Source of the DNA: Candidatus Vicinibacter proximus
GTDB lineage: Bacteria > Bacteroidota > Bacteroidia > Chitinophagales > Saprospiraceae
Assembly: GCA_016713905.1 (NCBI GenBank)
Contig: JADJOE010000001.1
Coordinates: 616,501 to 680,500, forward strand
Reading direction: 5' to 3'
DNA: 64,000 nt
A program made the translations under genes and the position numbers. This document shows positions 53,766 through 62,486 of the stretch, piece after piece. The notes below the pieces were generated by a model. The model was not told where the DNA came from, did not search any database, and worked only from the letters and a program-made list of their open reading frames with translations. How positions within the stretch are numbered: the stretch's first letter is position 1; each line of letters opens with the position of its first letter.

Positions 53766-55706
53766 TTAGAAATAGCCTTTAGAAGCTGTGCTGAGTTTAT
53801 AACCTAACCCAGGATCAGCCCGATATGCTTTTTTCATATATTCTGTAGCTGTATTTTTGTCCCCCATTTTAAAGTAAGTATTGGCAAGGTTAGCCAACAT
53901 CATACCGGCGTTTGGCGGATTCATTTCAAGGGCTTTATTGAAGTATTTAATAGATTCCGGAAAATTCTCTTTTACACCATAAGCGATACCGAGAGATTCC
54001 AATAGACGAGAATCGTTAGGATTGATTTTCAATGCTTTTATCAGGTAATCTAAAGCCTGATCGAGATCTAGTTGTTTAAGGGCCATCATACGGCCTTGTT
54101 CCCTATAGGATGCTTGAAGATTTTTAATGACATCTTTTCCTGTAGGAATTAGCTCCAAGTATTTTTCATAAGTCTCAGCGGCTTTCAAATATTCTTTTCG
54201 CATGTAATAAGAGTTTCCTAAAAGGTGTATTGCATTGATGTTGCGTGGGTAGAGTTGGATGGTTTTGTCCAAATGAATGACTGCCTCATCGAGAATTCTC
54301 CGGCCTTCCAAACTATCTTTTGTGACTTTAAATTTCTCAATTCTGTTATAAGCCAAAGAACTGTGTGCTTTTGCACTATTTTTTGAAACCATAACATCTG
54401 TTGAAAAAAGTGTATAGTCATCCTTCCAAACTAAATTACGAGAACTGGTTTTTAAACTGTAGAATCCCAAAATAAGAATTAAGAAAGAAAACCCAGCCCA
54501 TTTATTTTTTTGGAATAGGTAATACAATCCATAACCCATAAGCATACAAAATCCAAGAGAGGAAGCAAAGGCGAAACGTTCTCCCATCGGAGTGCCGATA
54601 TTGATGACGAGGTTAGAAATCAATATTAGAGGAATCAAATAGGCCAAAGTTGAAAAACTGATCAATGGTTTAGTTTTAAAATACCTTATCGTCAAGAATA
54701 TGAGGAAGCCATAGAACAATAAAGAAAGTAGTGGGATTCCTGTAGCTAAATTTACGAGTGGAATTTGTTTTGGAAAATAATCATGTGTCAATGGGTGTGG
54801 AAACAGAAGCAATCCAATGTACTTAAACAGAGAGTAAAAGATCATCCCAAATTTTTCAGCTGAAGTTGCATCTACAATATTGTTGCCTCTCATTTTTAAG
54901 AAGGGGTTTGTCATTAAGTCTCTGGTTGGTGCGTCTAAAAGACTAAATCCTAAAACAGCGAGTCTGGCGGCTATATAAATTGCAGAAGCGGTCAATATTG
55001 GGACAATATTTTTTACTGCATCAATTAATTTAATATCCCTGAACACCAACAAGCCGATAGGTATCAACAACAAATAGTGAATAGCATTTTCCTTTGAAAA
55101 CAAAGCAAACGCAAATAAAGGAAGACTGATCCAGAGCCATTTTTTTTGGTTTTCGTCTATGGATTTCAAGATGCAAGAGAAAGCGAGGATCGAAAACCAA
55201 AGTGAAAATATTTCATCTAATCCCTTTATGTTAGCAACCACCTCTGTGTGAATTGGATGTGCGGCAAAAAGCAAAGTAGCAAAAAAGGAAATCGGACCTG
55301 CATAATCCGGAAATTTATTCTTTAAAAGTCTAATAAACAATAGATAAACCGATAGACAAAGTAAGGAGAAGAACAGGACATTAAAGAAATGGTAAATCCA
55401 GGCATTTTCTCCGGAAAACTCGTAAACAAGAGAGAAGAATACTAATGTAAGTGGCCGGTACCGACCACCGGTAACAGCTGTTGCACTATTTTCAGATTTT
55501 AAGAATCCTTTAAACGTGTCGTATTTCAAAATTTCCGGAATGCCGGCAAGTCCTTTTGTAACATATTCATTTTTCTTAATGACAATATTGTCATCCAGTA
55601 CGAAGGAGTTATTAAGGGTATTAAAGTAAAGTGCCATTGGTATTAAGAATACCAAAATCTTATGAAGATTTTTTTGGTGAATAAGTTTGTCAATGATGTT
55701 GTTCAT
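53766..55706 (-). CDS. TMTC-like multi-span protein with C-terminal TPRs, copy 1
   Basis: A 646-residue paralog of the gene at 50981. The same order of motifs is present: DDNIVIKKNEYVTKG, TGGRYRPLT, HPIHTEVVANIKGLDEI and a TPR tail of about five units. Start ATG 55706 fits the paralog alignment; the frame is open to 55784 with no support. Both copies retain the acidic DD pair after helix 1 that resembles the catalytic region of GT-C enzymes, so neither looks degenerate. The lipid-linked sugar donor expected for this fold is unknown. Copy 1 begins the TMTC-yebC-TMTC-GH3-permease run. Confidence 0.82.
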   Translation of the reverse strand: MNNIIDKLIHQKNLHKILVFLIPMALYFNTLNNSFVLDDNIVIKKNEYVTKGLAGIPEILKYDTFKGFLKSENSATAVTGGRYRPLTLVFFSLVYEFSGENAWIYHFFNVLFFSLLCLSVYLLFIRLLKNKFPDYAGPISFFATLLFAAHPIHTEVVANIKGLDEIFSLWFSILAFSCILKSIDENQKKWLWISLPLFAFALFSKENAIHYLLLIPIGLLVFRDIKLIDAVKNIVPILTASAIYIAARLAVLGFSLLDAPTRDLMTNPFLKMRGNNIVDATSAEKFGMIFYSLFKYIGLLLFPHPLTHDYFPKQIPLVNLATGIPLLSLLFYGFLIFLTIRYFKTKPLISFSTLAYLIPLILISNLVINIGTPMGERFAFASSLGFCMLMGYGLYYLFQKNKWAGFSFLILILGFYSLKTSSRNLVWKDDYTLFSTDVMVSKNSAKAHSSLAYNRIEKFKVTKDSLEGRRILDEAVIHLDKTIQLYPRNINAIHLLGNSYYMRKEYLKAAETYEKYLELIPTGKDVIKNLQASYREQGRMMALKQLDLDQALDYLIKALKINPNDSRLLESLGIAYGVKENFPESIKYFNKALEMNPPNAGMMLANLANTYFKMGDKNTATEYMKKAYRADPGLGYKLSTASKGYF

Positions 55707-55888
55707 TCTAAAATAAGCAATTACATATGTGATCAAATTTCCATAAAATAACCCATGCAGTTGCAAAGCTGTATGGGAGCGCAAATATAGGGAAATGTGT
55801 GGTTACAACTTTTACTTGGGTTATGAGATTCCGGAATCTTTTGAATTATGATTCAAATTATGTACAAATTTTTTAAGAACATTAATAT

Positions 55889-57643
55889 TTATTCAATTCT
55901 TGCAACCGGATAAATCTTATAGTAAGGTTCAGCTGCGCTGGAATTTTCATATATGTACTCTAAACGGGCACTCTTGTTGGATGCAAATTCTGAATCCGTG
56001 TTAATTTTATGAAGATATTTTGATTTCAGAATTGGATCTTTGAGCAGTATCTGATCAGCAATTGGGGCAAAAAGATAGTCTGAAAAATATTCCTTCCGTT
56101 GAAGTATGGCATCAAAAAAGTTCCATGCGAAATAGGAATCCACTCCCTGCGGTTCAAGTGTTTCTGTTAAAAAGCGAGCGGCGGCCTGATCAGTTGAGAT
56201 TATGTAGTCCCCTTTAAAATAGGGATAGCTAAGATTCATTTTAATTATTCCCACTTTATTGTGATAAAAGTGATTTTCGTAAGGCTCCTTAGGGGATGTC
56301 AGTTCTGTTATTTTGTAGAACGAGGCATCCACAATGGTATCTTTTGTTAGGGGAATTAGTTGAACCCTATTAGCCATTAATCTTTCTGCTACCTCTTCGT
56401 AAGCTTTAGGTAGTATATAGAATTTTGGTTTTCTGACTTCAATTTCTTTAATATAGGTATTGTAGTATGGAATGTTTTGAATAAATTTTTTTTCCGAATT
56501 AAAGTTGTACAAGCTTAGTTGTAATTCCGGATAAGTCGTTAATTCAGTTTCATAGCCTCTAAACAGAAGAGTGTCTGCTTGAGATGCATCCAATTTCCAC
56601 TTCAAGGTAACAAAATTGGCTTGTTTAGATTGAAGAATGGCTAATTTCCGAGCTTCCTTAATTTCATGATGATGGAGGGAAGTATAGTTGATGAGAATTG
56701 TTAATAATTTTAAAGTAGAGTGGACACGGGTCTCGAATGGTTTGAGCATATGTGTTTCTATCATCAAAGGAAAACTGTGATGAAGAGTTGCAAAGCCTGT
56801 TGAAAATCTTGGATTATCAAGAAAGCCATAGATGCCTTTTTTAGGGGTATCCTCCACATTTACATACTGTATCATTTCATCATTTTCTGTTCTCATTTCT
56901 TCAAATAAAGTGGGCATCATTTGGAGGTACATTAATTTGCTGATGGGTTCGGAAAGTTTATTTTTTTGTGAGGCAAGAAGAGTAATGTTGTAGGGATAGT
57001 CGGCTCCATCAGAGGTATGTGTTTCTACAAATACATCCGGATCCCATTTATTGTAAATTCTGGTGAATGTCTTTGCATTTCTGCTGTCACACTTAATATA
57101 GTCTCTATTAAGATCAAGGTAATTTCTATTGCCTCTAAAGCCATAAGATTCAGGTCCATTTTGATTGGCCCTGGTGTGATTGTTGCGCATTTGTGCTCCA
57201 CCAACATTATAAATTGGAATAATTATGATGCTTACATGGTCAAGAATTTTGTTGTTTTTTTGAATACTGACTAATTCTCTGGAAAGCATCATAGATGCAT
57301 CAATTCCTTCGGGTTCTCCAGGATGTATTCCGTTATTGATCATTAAAATGGCACGTCCCTTAGCACGGATTTTTTCGGGGGTAGAGTAGCCGTCTTTATC
57401 AATAACTACAAGGTGCACTGGGTCTCCAACATCGGATGGACCAGCTTCTAACATTTTTATTTTTTTATTCTTGCTGTCGAGGGATTTATAAAAGTCAATG
57501 CATTGGGTATAAGTAGATGTTCGCAATTTATTTTTTTCAAATGGAGTCAAGAAATCAATCTGTCCATAAGATGGCAGAAATACCCAAAAAAGCAATGGAT
57601 ATAGAAAGCTAATTTTAAAAAATTTATTAAAAGTGAATATCAT
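55889..57643 (-). CDS. Secreted M14-family zinc carboxypeptidase
   Basis: A 584-residue exported metallopeptidase. Signal peptide (ISFLYPLLFWVFLPSYGQ), then an M14 domain whose zinc ligands are visible: H107-P-G-E110 (HxxE) in NNGIHPGEPEG and H209 in VFVETHTS. The acidic candidate is in PLMIETHMLKPF. The C-terminal 250 residues are an uncharacterised beta-rich extension. Substrate peptide preference cannot be determined. It is a single gene between the TMTC run and the mutL operon. Confidence 0.9.
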   Translation of the reverse strand: MIFTFNKFFKISFLYPLLFWVFLPSYGQIDFLTPFEKNKLRTSTYTQCIDFYKSLDSKNKKIKMLEAGPSDVGDPVHLVVIDKDGYSTPEKIRAKGRAILMINNGIHPGEPEGIDASMMLSRELVSIQKNNKILDHVSIIIIPIYNVGGAQMRNNHTRANQNGPESYGFRGNRNYLDLNRDYIKCDSRNAKTFTRIYNKWDPDVFVETHTSDGADYPYNITLLASQKNKLSEPISKLMYLQMMPTLFEEMRTENDEMIQYVNVEDTPKKGIYGFLDNPRFSTGFATLHHSFPLMIETHMLKPFETRVHSTLKLLTILINYTSLHHHEIKEARKLAILQSKQANFVTLKWKLDASQADTLLFRGYETELTTYPELQLSLYNFNSEKKFIQNIPYYNTYIKEIEVRKPKFYILPKAYEEVAERLMANRVQLIPLTKDTIVDASFYKITELTSPKEPYENHFYHNKVGIIKMNLSYPYFKGDYIISTDQAAARFLTETLEPQGVDSYFAWNFFDAILQRKEYFSDYLFAPIADQILLKDPILKSKYLHKINTDSEFASNKSARLEYIYENSSAAEPYYKIYPVARIE

Positions 57644-57753
57644 ATTAGTCCAATAGTTTTTTAATTAAATTAGGGAATATCGTCCAAAAATATCGATTAT
57701 TTTAATCTTTAAAAAAAATGAAATGAATTGCAAAATGAAATAGTAGCAGTCCA

Positions 57754-58800
57754 CTACTTATAATACATACTGGTCATTACCGGATTATGATCAGAAAAGG
57801 AAGTTTGCAGGACTTTGTGATTGCAAAACGAAAATTTCTTTTCATCACTCAGAATAAAATCTATTCTCAATCCTGGAAGTGCGCCGACATAAGTACTGCC
57901 TATTCCATTGCCGTTTTCCAGGAAGCTGTCCTTTCGTTTTTTGGATAATTGACGGTAGGCATAGGAAAATGGCGTATCGTTAAAATCACCAGCAATGATC
58001 ACAGGATATTCCGAACCATTTGCATGGGTGCTTACCATTTCAGCTTGTCGAGCTCTTCGCAACGACATTCTTCTGTATTGAACCAACATTCTTTTGATCA
58101 CGTTCAGCTTTTCAATACTTTTTTCTTCGTCATCATCTGTCAAAGTATTTACGTCCTTTGATATACGGTTGGACTGGAGATGCACACTATAAATTCTTGT
58201 TCTTCGTCCATTGATTAGGATATCGGCCCACAGGCAGGAATTGGTATTGGTGCCAAAATCAATTAGCCCATGATCCAGAATTGGGAATTTTGAATAAATG
58301 GCGGTGCCATGATTGATCATGTAATGAACATAAGAGAACAGTCCAGTGCTGTTGATCACATTATCAGCATAAAGATTATTTTCCTGTACACACAGGATTT
58401 CAGGATCAGTTTTGCGGAGAAAGGAAAGAAATTGATTTTTATTTTTTTGCTGACTTTGGTCTATGGTATCTTTCAGATTTTTTAGTCCATAAACATTAAA
58501 AGTCATTAAGTTAAAATTATTATTCCTGCATTTGGGGGATGGGTTGGGATCGTTCCAGGCATAAAATTTTTGCAAATGGCTAAAGCCAAGCACAAGAATT
58601 AGGAAGGAAAGGATTGCATATTGCCATTTAAAAATCAACCACCAAAAAATAAACATCAGGTTAATTCCAAAGCTGATGGGTACGAGAAGGCTGGAGATGG
58701 AAAATATCCAAAAATTCTGAGGGTTAATGCCACATACCAAATAAAGCAACACACAGGCAATGCCCCACACGATATTGACTGAAAAAAGAAATTGCATCAT
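57754..58800 (-). CDS. Membrane-anchored endonuclease/exonuclease/phosphatase-family protein
   Basis: A 348-residue protein with two or three N-terminal membrane segments (first ~75 residues) followed by an EEP domain. Visible motifs are TFNVYGLKN, CVQENN (metal-binding Glu), IAGDFNDTP and FSDHNPVM (the catalytic His). The active site is complete. It could act on nucleic acids, phospholipids or inositol phosphates; sequence alone does not choose. It overlaps the upstream rhomboid gene (ATGA), the last gene of the mutL operon. Confidence 0.85.
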   Translation of the reverse strand: MMQFLFSVNIVWGIACVLLYLVCGINPQNFWIFSISSLLVPISFGINLMFIFWWLIFKWQYAILSFLILVLGFSHLQKFYAWNDPNPSPKCRNNNFNLMTFNVYGLKNLKDTIDQSQQKNKNQFLSFLRKTDPEILCVQENNLYADNVINSTGLFSYVHYMINHGTAIYSKFPILDHGLIDFGTNTNSCLWADILINGRRTRIYSVHLQSNRISKDVNTLTDDDEEKSIEKLNVIKRMLVQYRRMSLRRARQAEMVSTHANGSEYPVIIAGDFNDTPFSYAYRQLSKKRKDSFLENGNGIGSTYVGALPGLRIDFILSDEKKFSFCNHKVLQTSFSDHNPVMTSMYYK

Positions 58801-59690
58801 AATTTATGTCTACTGATGAATTCCAGATCCTTCTTTTCTTTTTCAGTAAGAGATTCTATTCCCTGATTTTTAATTTTATCAAGAAGTGCATTTAATTTTT
58901 CTTCCAAATTGTCTTCCGGAATGATCTCAGTCTTGTTGGGAGATTTGTTTTTTTTTGCGACACTCATTTTGGCGACAGTACCCATTTTTTGTTTTTTCTG
59001 GATGAAGAGACTAAGTACATCCATCTGATAACCATTTCTTAAAAGCAAGATGTATAAATATCCCCATAATGCACCTCCCAAATGAGCAAAGTGACCTCCG
59101 GTATTTTGATTTTGAGAAGCCATTAAAAGATCTAGAAATAATAAGGCGGCGGCAAGATATTTAATAGGTATTGTGCCAAACAATATCAGTCTTATCGAGT
59201 AATCCGGCGAAAGAGTGGCTGCAGCCAGCAAAAGTGCCATTACTGATGCAGAAGCGCCATAGGCAATGGTAAGGTGACCAGAATACCATGGAACAATGGC
59301 CGCAGATAAGAGAAAAAACCCCGCACCCATTAATGCGCCTTGAAAGAAAATTCGGACAAGGTGCTTTCTTCCAATAAAATCTTCTACAATCATCCCAAAC
59401 CAATATAGTGCCATCATATTCCACAGTAAGTGAAATAACCCGTCATGTGTAAATATGTGGGTAATCCATACCCATGGATATTTTAAGTTGAACCACAAAT
59501 CTGAGGAAAGGCTGAGATATTTTAATACTTCACTGTATTCACCAGGCGTCATACCATGGTTCCGGAGTATAAAATATGATTTTATAATATTGACGATAAA
59601 AAACACAGCCACACAAATGACTATAACTCTTATTAGAAACCCTCCTGTTCTGAGTTGGTATTTAATATCACGTGTAATGTCTGAAAACAT
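58797..59690 (-). CDS. Rhomboid-family protein with C-terminal tail, second of two
   Basis: A 297-residue protein with six or more membrane segments. The rhomboid site has Ser147 in GASASV where the family norm is GxSG, and His203 in HFAHLGG, so the dyad exists but one glycine is replaced by alanine. A hydrophilic tail of about 75 residues rich in Lys/Glu follows, which the neighbouring copy lacks. Loss of the second glycine may weaken activity. It follows the first rhomboid by 3 bp and overlaps the EEP gene. Confidence 0.85.
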   Translation of the reverse strand: MFSDITRDIKYQLRTGGFLIRVIVICVAVFFIVNIIKSYFILRNHGMTPGEYSEVLKYLSLSSDLWFNLKYPWVWITHIFTHDGLFHLLWNMMALYWFGMIVEDFIGRKHLVRIFFQGALMGAGFFLLSAAIVPWYSGHLTIAYGASASVMALLLAAATLSPDYSIRLILFGTIPIKYLAAALLFLDLLMASQNQNTGGHFAHLGGALWGYLYILLLRNGYQMDVLSLFIQKKQKMGTVAKMSVAKKNKSPNKTEIIPEDNLEEKLNALLDKIKNQGIESLTEKEKKDLEFISRHKL

Positions 59691-59693
59691 GTA

Positions 59694-60296
59694 CTATCTT
59701 TTCCTTGTCCAATAAAGTAACAATAAAAATCCAAAAAGTGCACCTCCCAAATGAGCAAAGTGAGCTACTCCGGTAGATTGGCCACTAAGACCCCAAAGCA
59801 GATCAGCGGCAAGTGTGAAAATAGCCAGATATTTTGCTTTAATTGGGAATGGGATGAGCATTAGATAAAGTTCAATGTTAGGGAATAGGTAAGCCAGTCC
59901 GATAAAGAGCCCATTGATAGCGCCACTTGCCCCCAAAGCAGGCACATTCATAAGGGCATAATCTCCATAAATATTGATTTGGTACCATTTAAATGCCAAA
60001 TGCAACAGGGCTCCTCCAAAACCACATACTGCAAAAAAAGTAATAAATCTTTTTGTGCCTAAAGAATTTTCCATCATTGGACCTATAAAGAATAGGGAAA
60101 GCATATTAAACATCAGATGAGAGAGATTGGCATGCATAAACATATGTGTGACCAATTGCCAGGGATGGAAAAAAGGACTTTCAGGATAGAATAGTGCAAG
60201 TACATATCGGTCCTCATTCATTAAAGTAGTAGTCCCAAGAAAAACAAGAACATTAAGAATAAGGAGATGTTTTACAGCTTCAGTAATGGGAATCAT
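59694..60296 (-). CDS. Rhomboid-family intramembrane serine protease, first of two
   Basis: A compact 200-residue rhomboid with six predicted segments and a complete catalytic dyad: Ser124 in GASGAINGL and His182 in HFAHLGG. It cleaves transmembrane helices of unknown client proteins. The ATG overlaps the mutL stop (ATGA), so translation is coupled. In Bacteroidota rhomboids often follow mutL. The second copy is directly downstream. Confidence 0.93.
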   Translation of the reverse strand: MIPITEAVKHLLILNVLVFLGTTTLMNEDRYVLALFYPESPFFHPWQLVTHMFMHANLSHLMFNMLSLFFIGPMMENSLGTKRFITFFAVCGFGGALLHLAFKWYQINIYGDYALMNVPALGASGAINGLFIGLAYLFPNIELYLMLIPFPIKAKYLAIFTLAADLLWGLSGQSTGVAHFAHLGGALFGFLLLLYWTRKR

Positions 60297-62080
60297 AAGG
60301 CATTGAAATTTTTAAGAAAATCCTGATGTCTGATTTTGAAATAACATTTTTTACCTGTAGGGCTCAAATTGGGTTTTTCGCATAAAAATAACTGTTCAAT
60401 GAGTGCGGACATTTCTTCCTGACTCAAAGCTTTCCCTTTTTTTATGGAAGAACTTAAAGCCATAGACCGTGCAATGTTTTCTATTGGTGACAATTCAAAT
60501 TCAAGATTAAATTTATATTGTTCCAGTACTTTATGGATGAGTTCAGTTTCTGAAAACTTTCCTTGCAACAATGCCGGCATTCCATGAATAACAAATGAAT
60601 CAGAACCGAATTCTTCCAATTCAAAACCAATGGCATTAAAATATTCCTGAAGAGAGGAAAGTATTTTTGCGTCCGTTTTACTCAGGTGAAAGGTCTGAGG
60701 AAACAATAATCTTTGTGATAATTGTGATTGTTCACTCATTGATTTTTTATAGTATTCATACATAATTCTTTCATGTGCAGCCTGCTGGTCAATAAAAGTT
60801 AGTCCATTCCGGCTTGCATAGAAAATATATGAATTATAAATCTGAAAAGGAACGATGTCAAGTATTTCTTGTTGGGGAAAAAATCCCTCATCTGAAGAAT
60901 TTGGAGTAATTGGCGAAAATATCTGGTCTTCTCTTTGTTGCACAATTTCTCTTGGTACAGTTGGAAAGGCCAGATTTTTCCAATGGGTCACACTCCCACT
61001 AGTTTCAGGTCTGGGCATGAATTGACCCGAATGACCCATTAGTTGATCCAAACCGGGGTTTGCATTTTCGAAGTCCAACCGAGGAGCAAGACTGTGTTTT
61101 CCCAATGCATGTTTTACCGAAACTTTCAGAAAATTATAAATTAATCTCTCATCGTCAAATTTGATTTCATGTTTGGTTGGGTGGACGTTGATATCAATTT
61201 TAGCGGGATCTATTTGGAGGAAAAGTACATAAAATGGGAAAGCACCCGGAGCAATGAGTTCTTCATATGCTGAAATTATTGCATGATTTAGATATGGGCT
61301 TTTAATCAATCTTCTGTTGACAAATAGAATTTGTTCTCCTCGGGTCTTTTTGATGAGTTCAGGTTTTCCTATGAATCCGGTAATTTGAACAACCTCTGTA
61401 TCCTGTTCCAAAGGGATCAGATCCTCAACATATTTTTTTCCATAAATATTGAGAATTCTATGTTTTAGACTTCCGGGAGGTAGGTTATAGATTTCATTTT
61501 CACCTTGGGTGTACACCCATTTAATTTCAGGATGGGCAAGGGCTTGTGAAATAAACTCATCGTGAATGTGTCTTAATTCCACTGTATCCGATTTAAGAAA
61601 CTTTCTTCTGGCGGGAATGCTGAAAAACAATTGTTCAACGCTGATTTGTGTTCCGGGCAGACAAGCACATCCCTCTTGAGATCTAATTTTTGAATCAGAA
61701 ATCTGAATTCTTGTTCCAATATTGTCCTCATGTCTTCTTGTCTTCATTTCAACCTGTGCGACCGAAGCAATAGAAGCAAGCGCTTCTCCTCTAAAACCCT
61801 TGGTTTGTATGGCAAAAAGGTCTTCAGCTGATTTTATTTTGGAGGTGGCATGTCTTTCAAATGACATTCTTGCATCAATTGGACTCATTCCACAACCATT
61901 GTCATTTACCTGAATTAAAAGTTTGCCTGCTTCTTTCACAAGCAGTTTAATTTCATTGGCACCTGAATCAACGGCGTTATCCAGCAATTCTTTCACTACA
62001 GAGGCAGGTCGTTGAATGACCTCTCCTGCTGCAATTTGATTTACCACGCCATCGGGCAAAAGTCTAATAAGATCTGACAT
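60293..62080 (-). CDS. mutL: DNA mismatch repair protein MutL
   Basis: Mismatch-repair mediator, 595 residues: N-terminal GHKL ATPase (ELLDNAVDSGA, DNGCGMSP, TKGFRGEALASI) and C-terminal dimerisation domain joined by a linker. The C-terminal domain carries DQQAAHERIMYE from D431, the endonuclease motif DQHA-x2-E-x4-E with the histidine replaced by glutamine; this variant is usual in Bacteroidota as far as I recall. Start ATG at 62080. It is the first gene of an operon with two rhomboids and an EEP-family protein. The downstream overlaps make the four genes one unit. Confidence 0.97.
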   Translation of the reverse strand: MSDLIRLLPDGVVNQIAAGEVIQRPASVVKELLDNAVDSGANEIKLLVKEAGKLLIQVNDNGCGMSPIDARMSFERHATSKIKSAEDLFAIQTKGFRGEALASIASVAQVEMKTRRHEDNIGTRIQISDSKIRSQEGCACLPGTQISVEQLFFSIPARRKFLKSDTVELRHIHDEFISQALAHPEIKWVYTQGENEIYNLPPGSLKHRILNIYGKKYVEDLIPLEQDTEVVQITGFIGKPELIKKTRGEQILFVNRRLIKSPYLNHAIISAYEELIAPGAFPFYVLFLQIDPAKIDINVHPTKHEIKFDDERLIYNFLKVSVKHALGKHSLAPRLDFENANPGLDQLMGHSGQFMPRPETSGSVTHWKNLAFPTVPREIVQQREDQIFSPITPNSSDEGFFPQQEILDIVPFQIYNSYIFYASRNGLTFIDQQAAHERIMYEYYKKSMSEQSQLSQRLLFPQTFHLSKTDAKILSSLQEYFNAIGFELEEFGSDSFVIHGMPALLQGKFSETELIHKVLEQYKFNLEFELSPIENIARSMALSSSIKKGKALSQEEMSALIEQLFLCEKPNLSPTGKKCYFKIRHQDFLKNFNAL

Positions 62081-62439
62081 ACTGGGACAACGAGTGCTTT
62101 ATTATGTGTATTTCCTTTGATCTGGAAAATTTGGAATTATTCGGACTTTCACAAAACTCCATTCAAAGAATTTATCAAAGGTCATAAAGATTGCAAATTT
62201 AGCCCAAATTTATAATAGCCATTTAAATTTTGACTGAATGGACAAAATACCTTATTGTTCTTATCTTTAATCAGACCCATTAATTTAATTGCTGACTTTG
62301 CATATAAACCAATCGGGACAATGGTCCAATGGATATTATTGCCAAATAATATTAAGAATCATAGTTGTGCTAATTAATCCTTCAATAGAGTAGTAATTAG
62401 TTAATTTGAAAGGTTATTGGAATACAAACGGGAATTCTA
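62081..62439. other. Divergent intergenic region between mutL and the PurF-type gene
   Basis: About 360 bp with no gene in any frame. On the minus strand two TAAATTTG copies, in TAAATTTGGGCTAAATTTGC near 62190-62215, could serve as -7 boxes for mutL, though the -33 part is unclear. The right end merges into the promoter of the PurF-type gene. Confidence 0.4.
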
Positions 62440-62471
62440 TTTGTGTCAGTAACAGAAATAGCTTAATTTTG
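62440..62471 (+). promoter_or_regulatory. Promoter of the PurF-type gene
   Basis: TTTG (62440-62443), a 20-bp spacer and TAATTTTG (62464-62471) match the Bacteroidota consensus. Start near 62477 leaves a leader of about 10 bases before the ATG at 62487. Confidence 0.65.
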
Positions 62472-62486
62472 ACCTGTCAAATCAAC

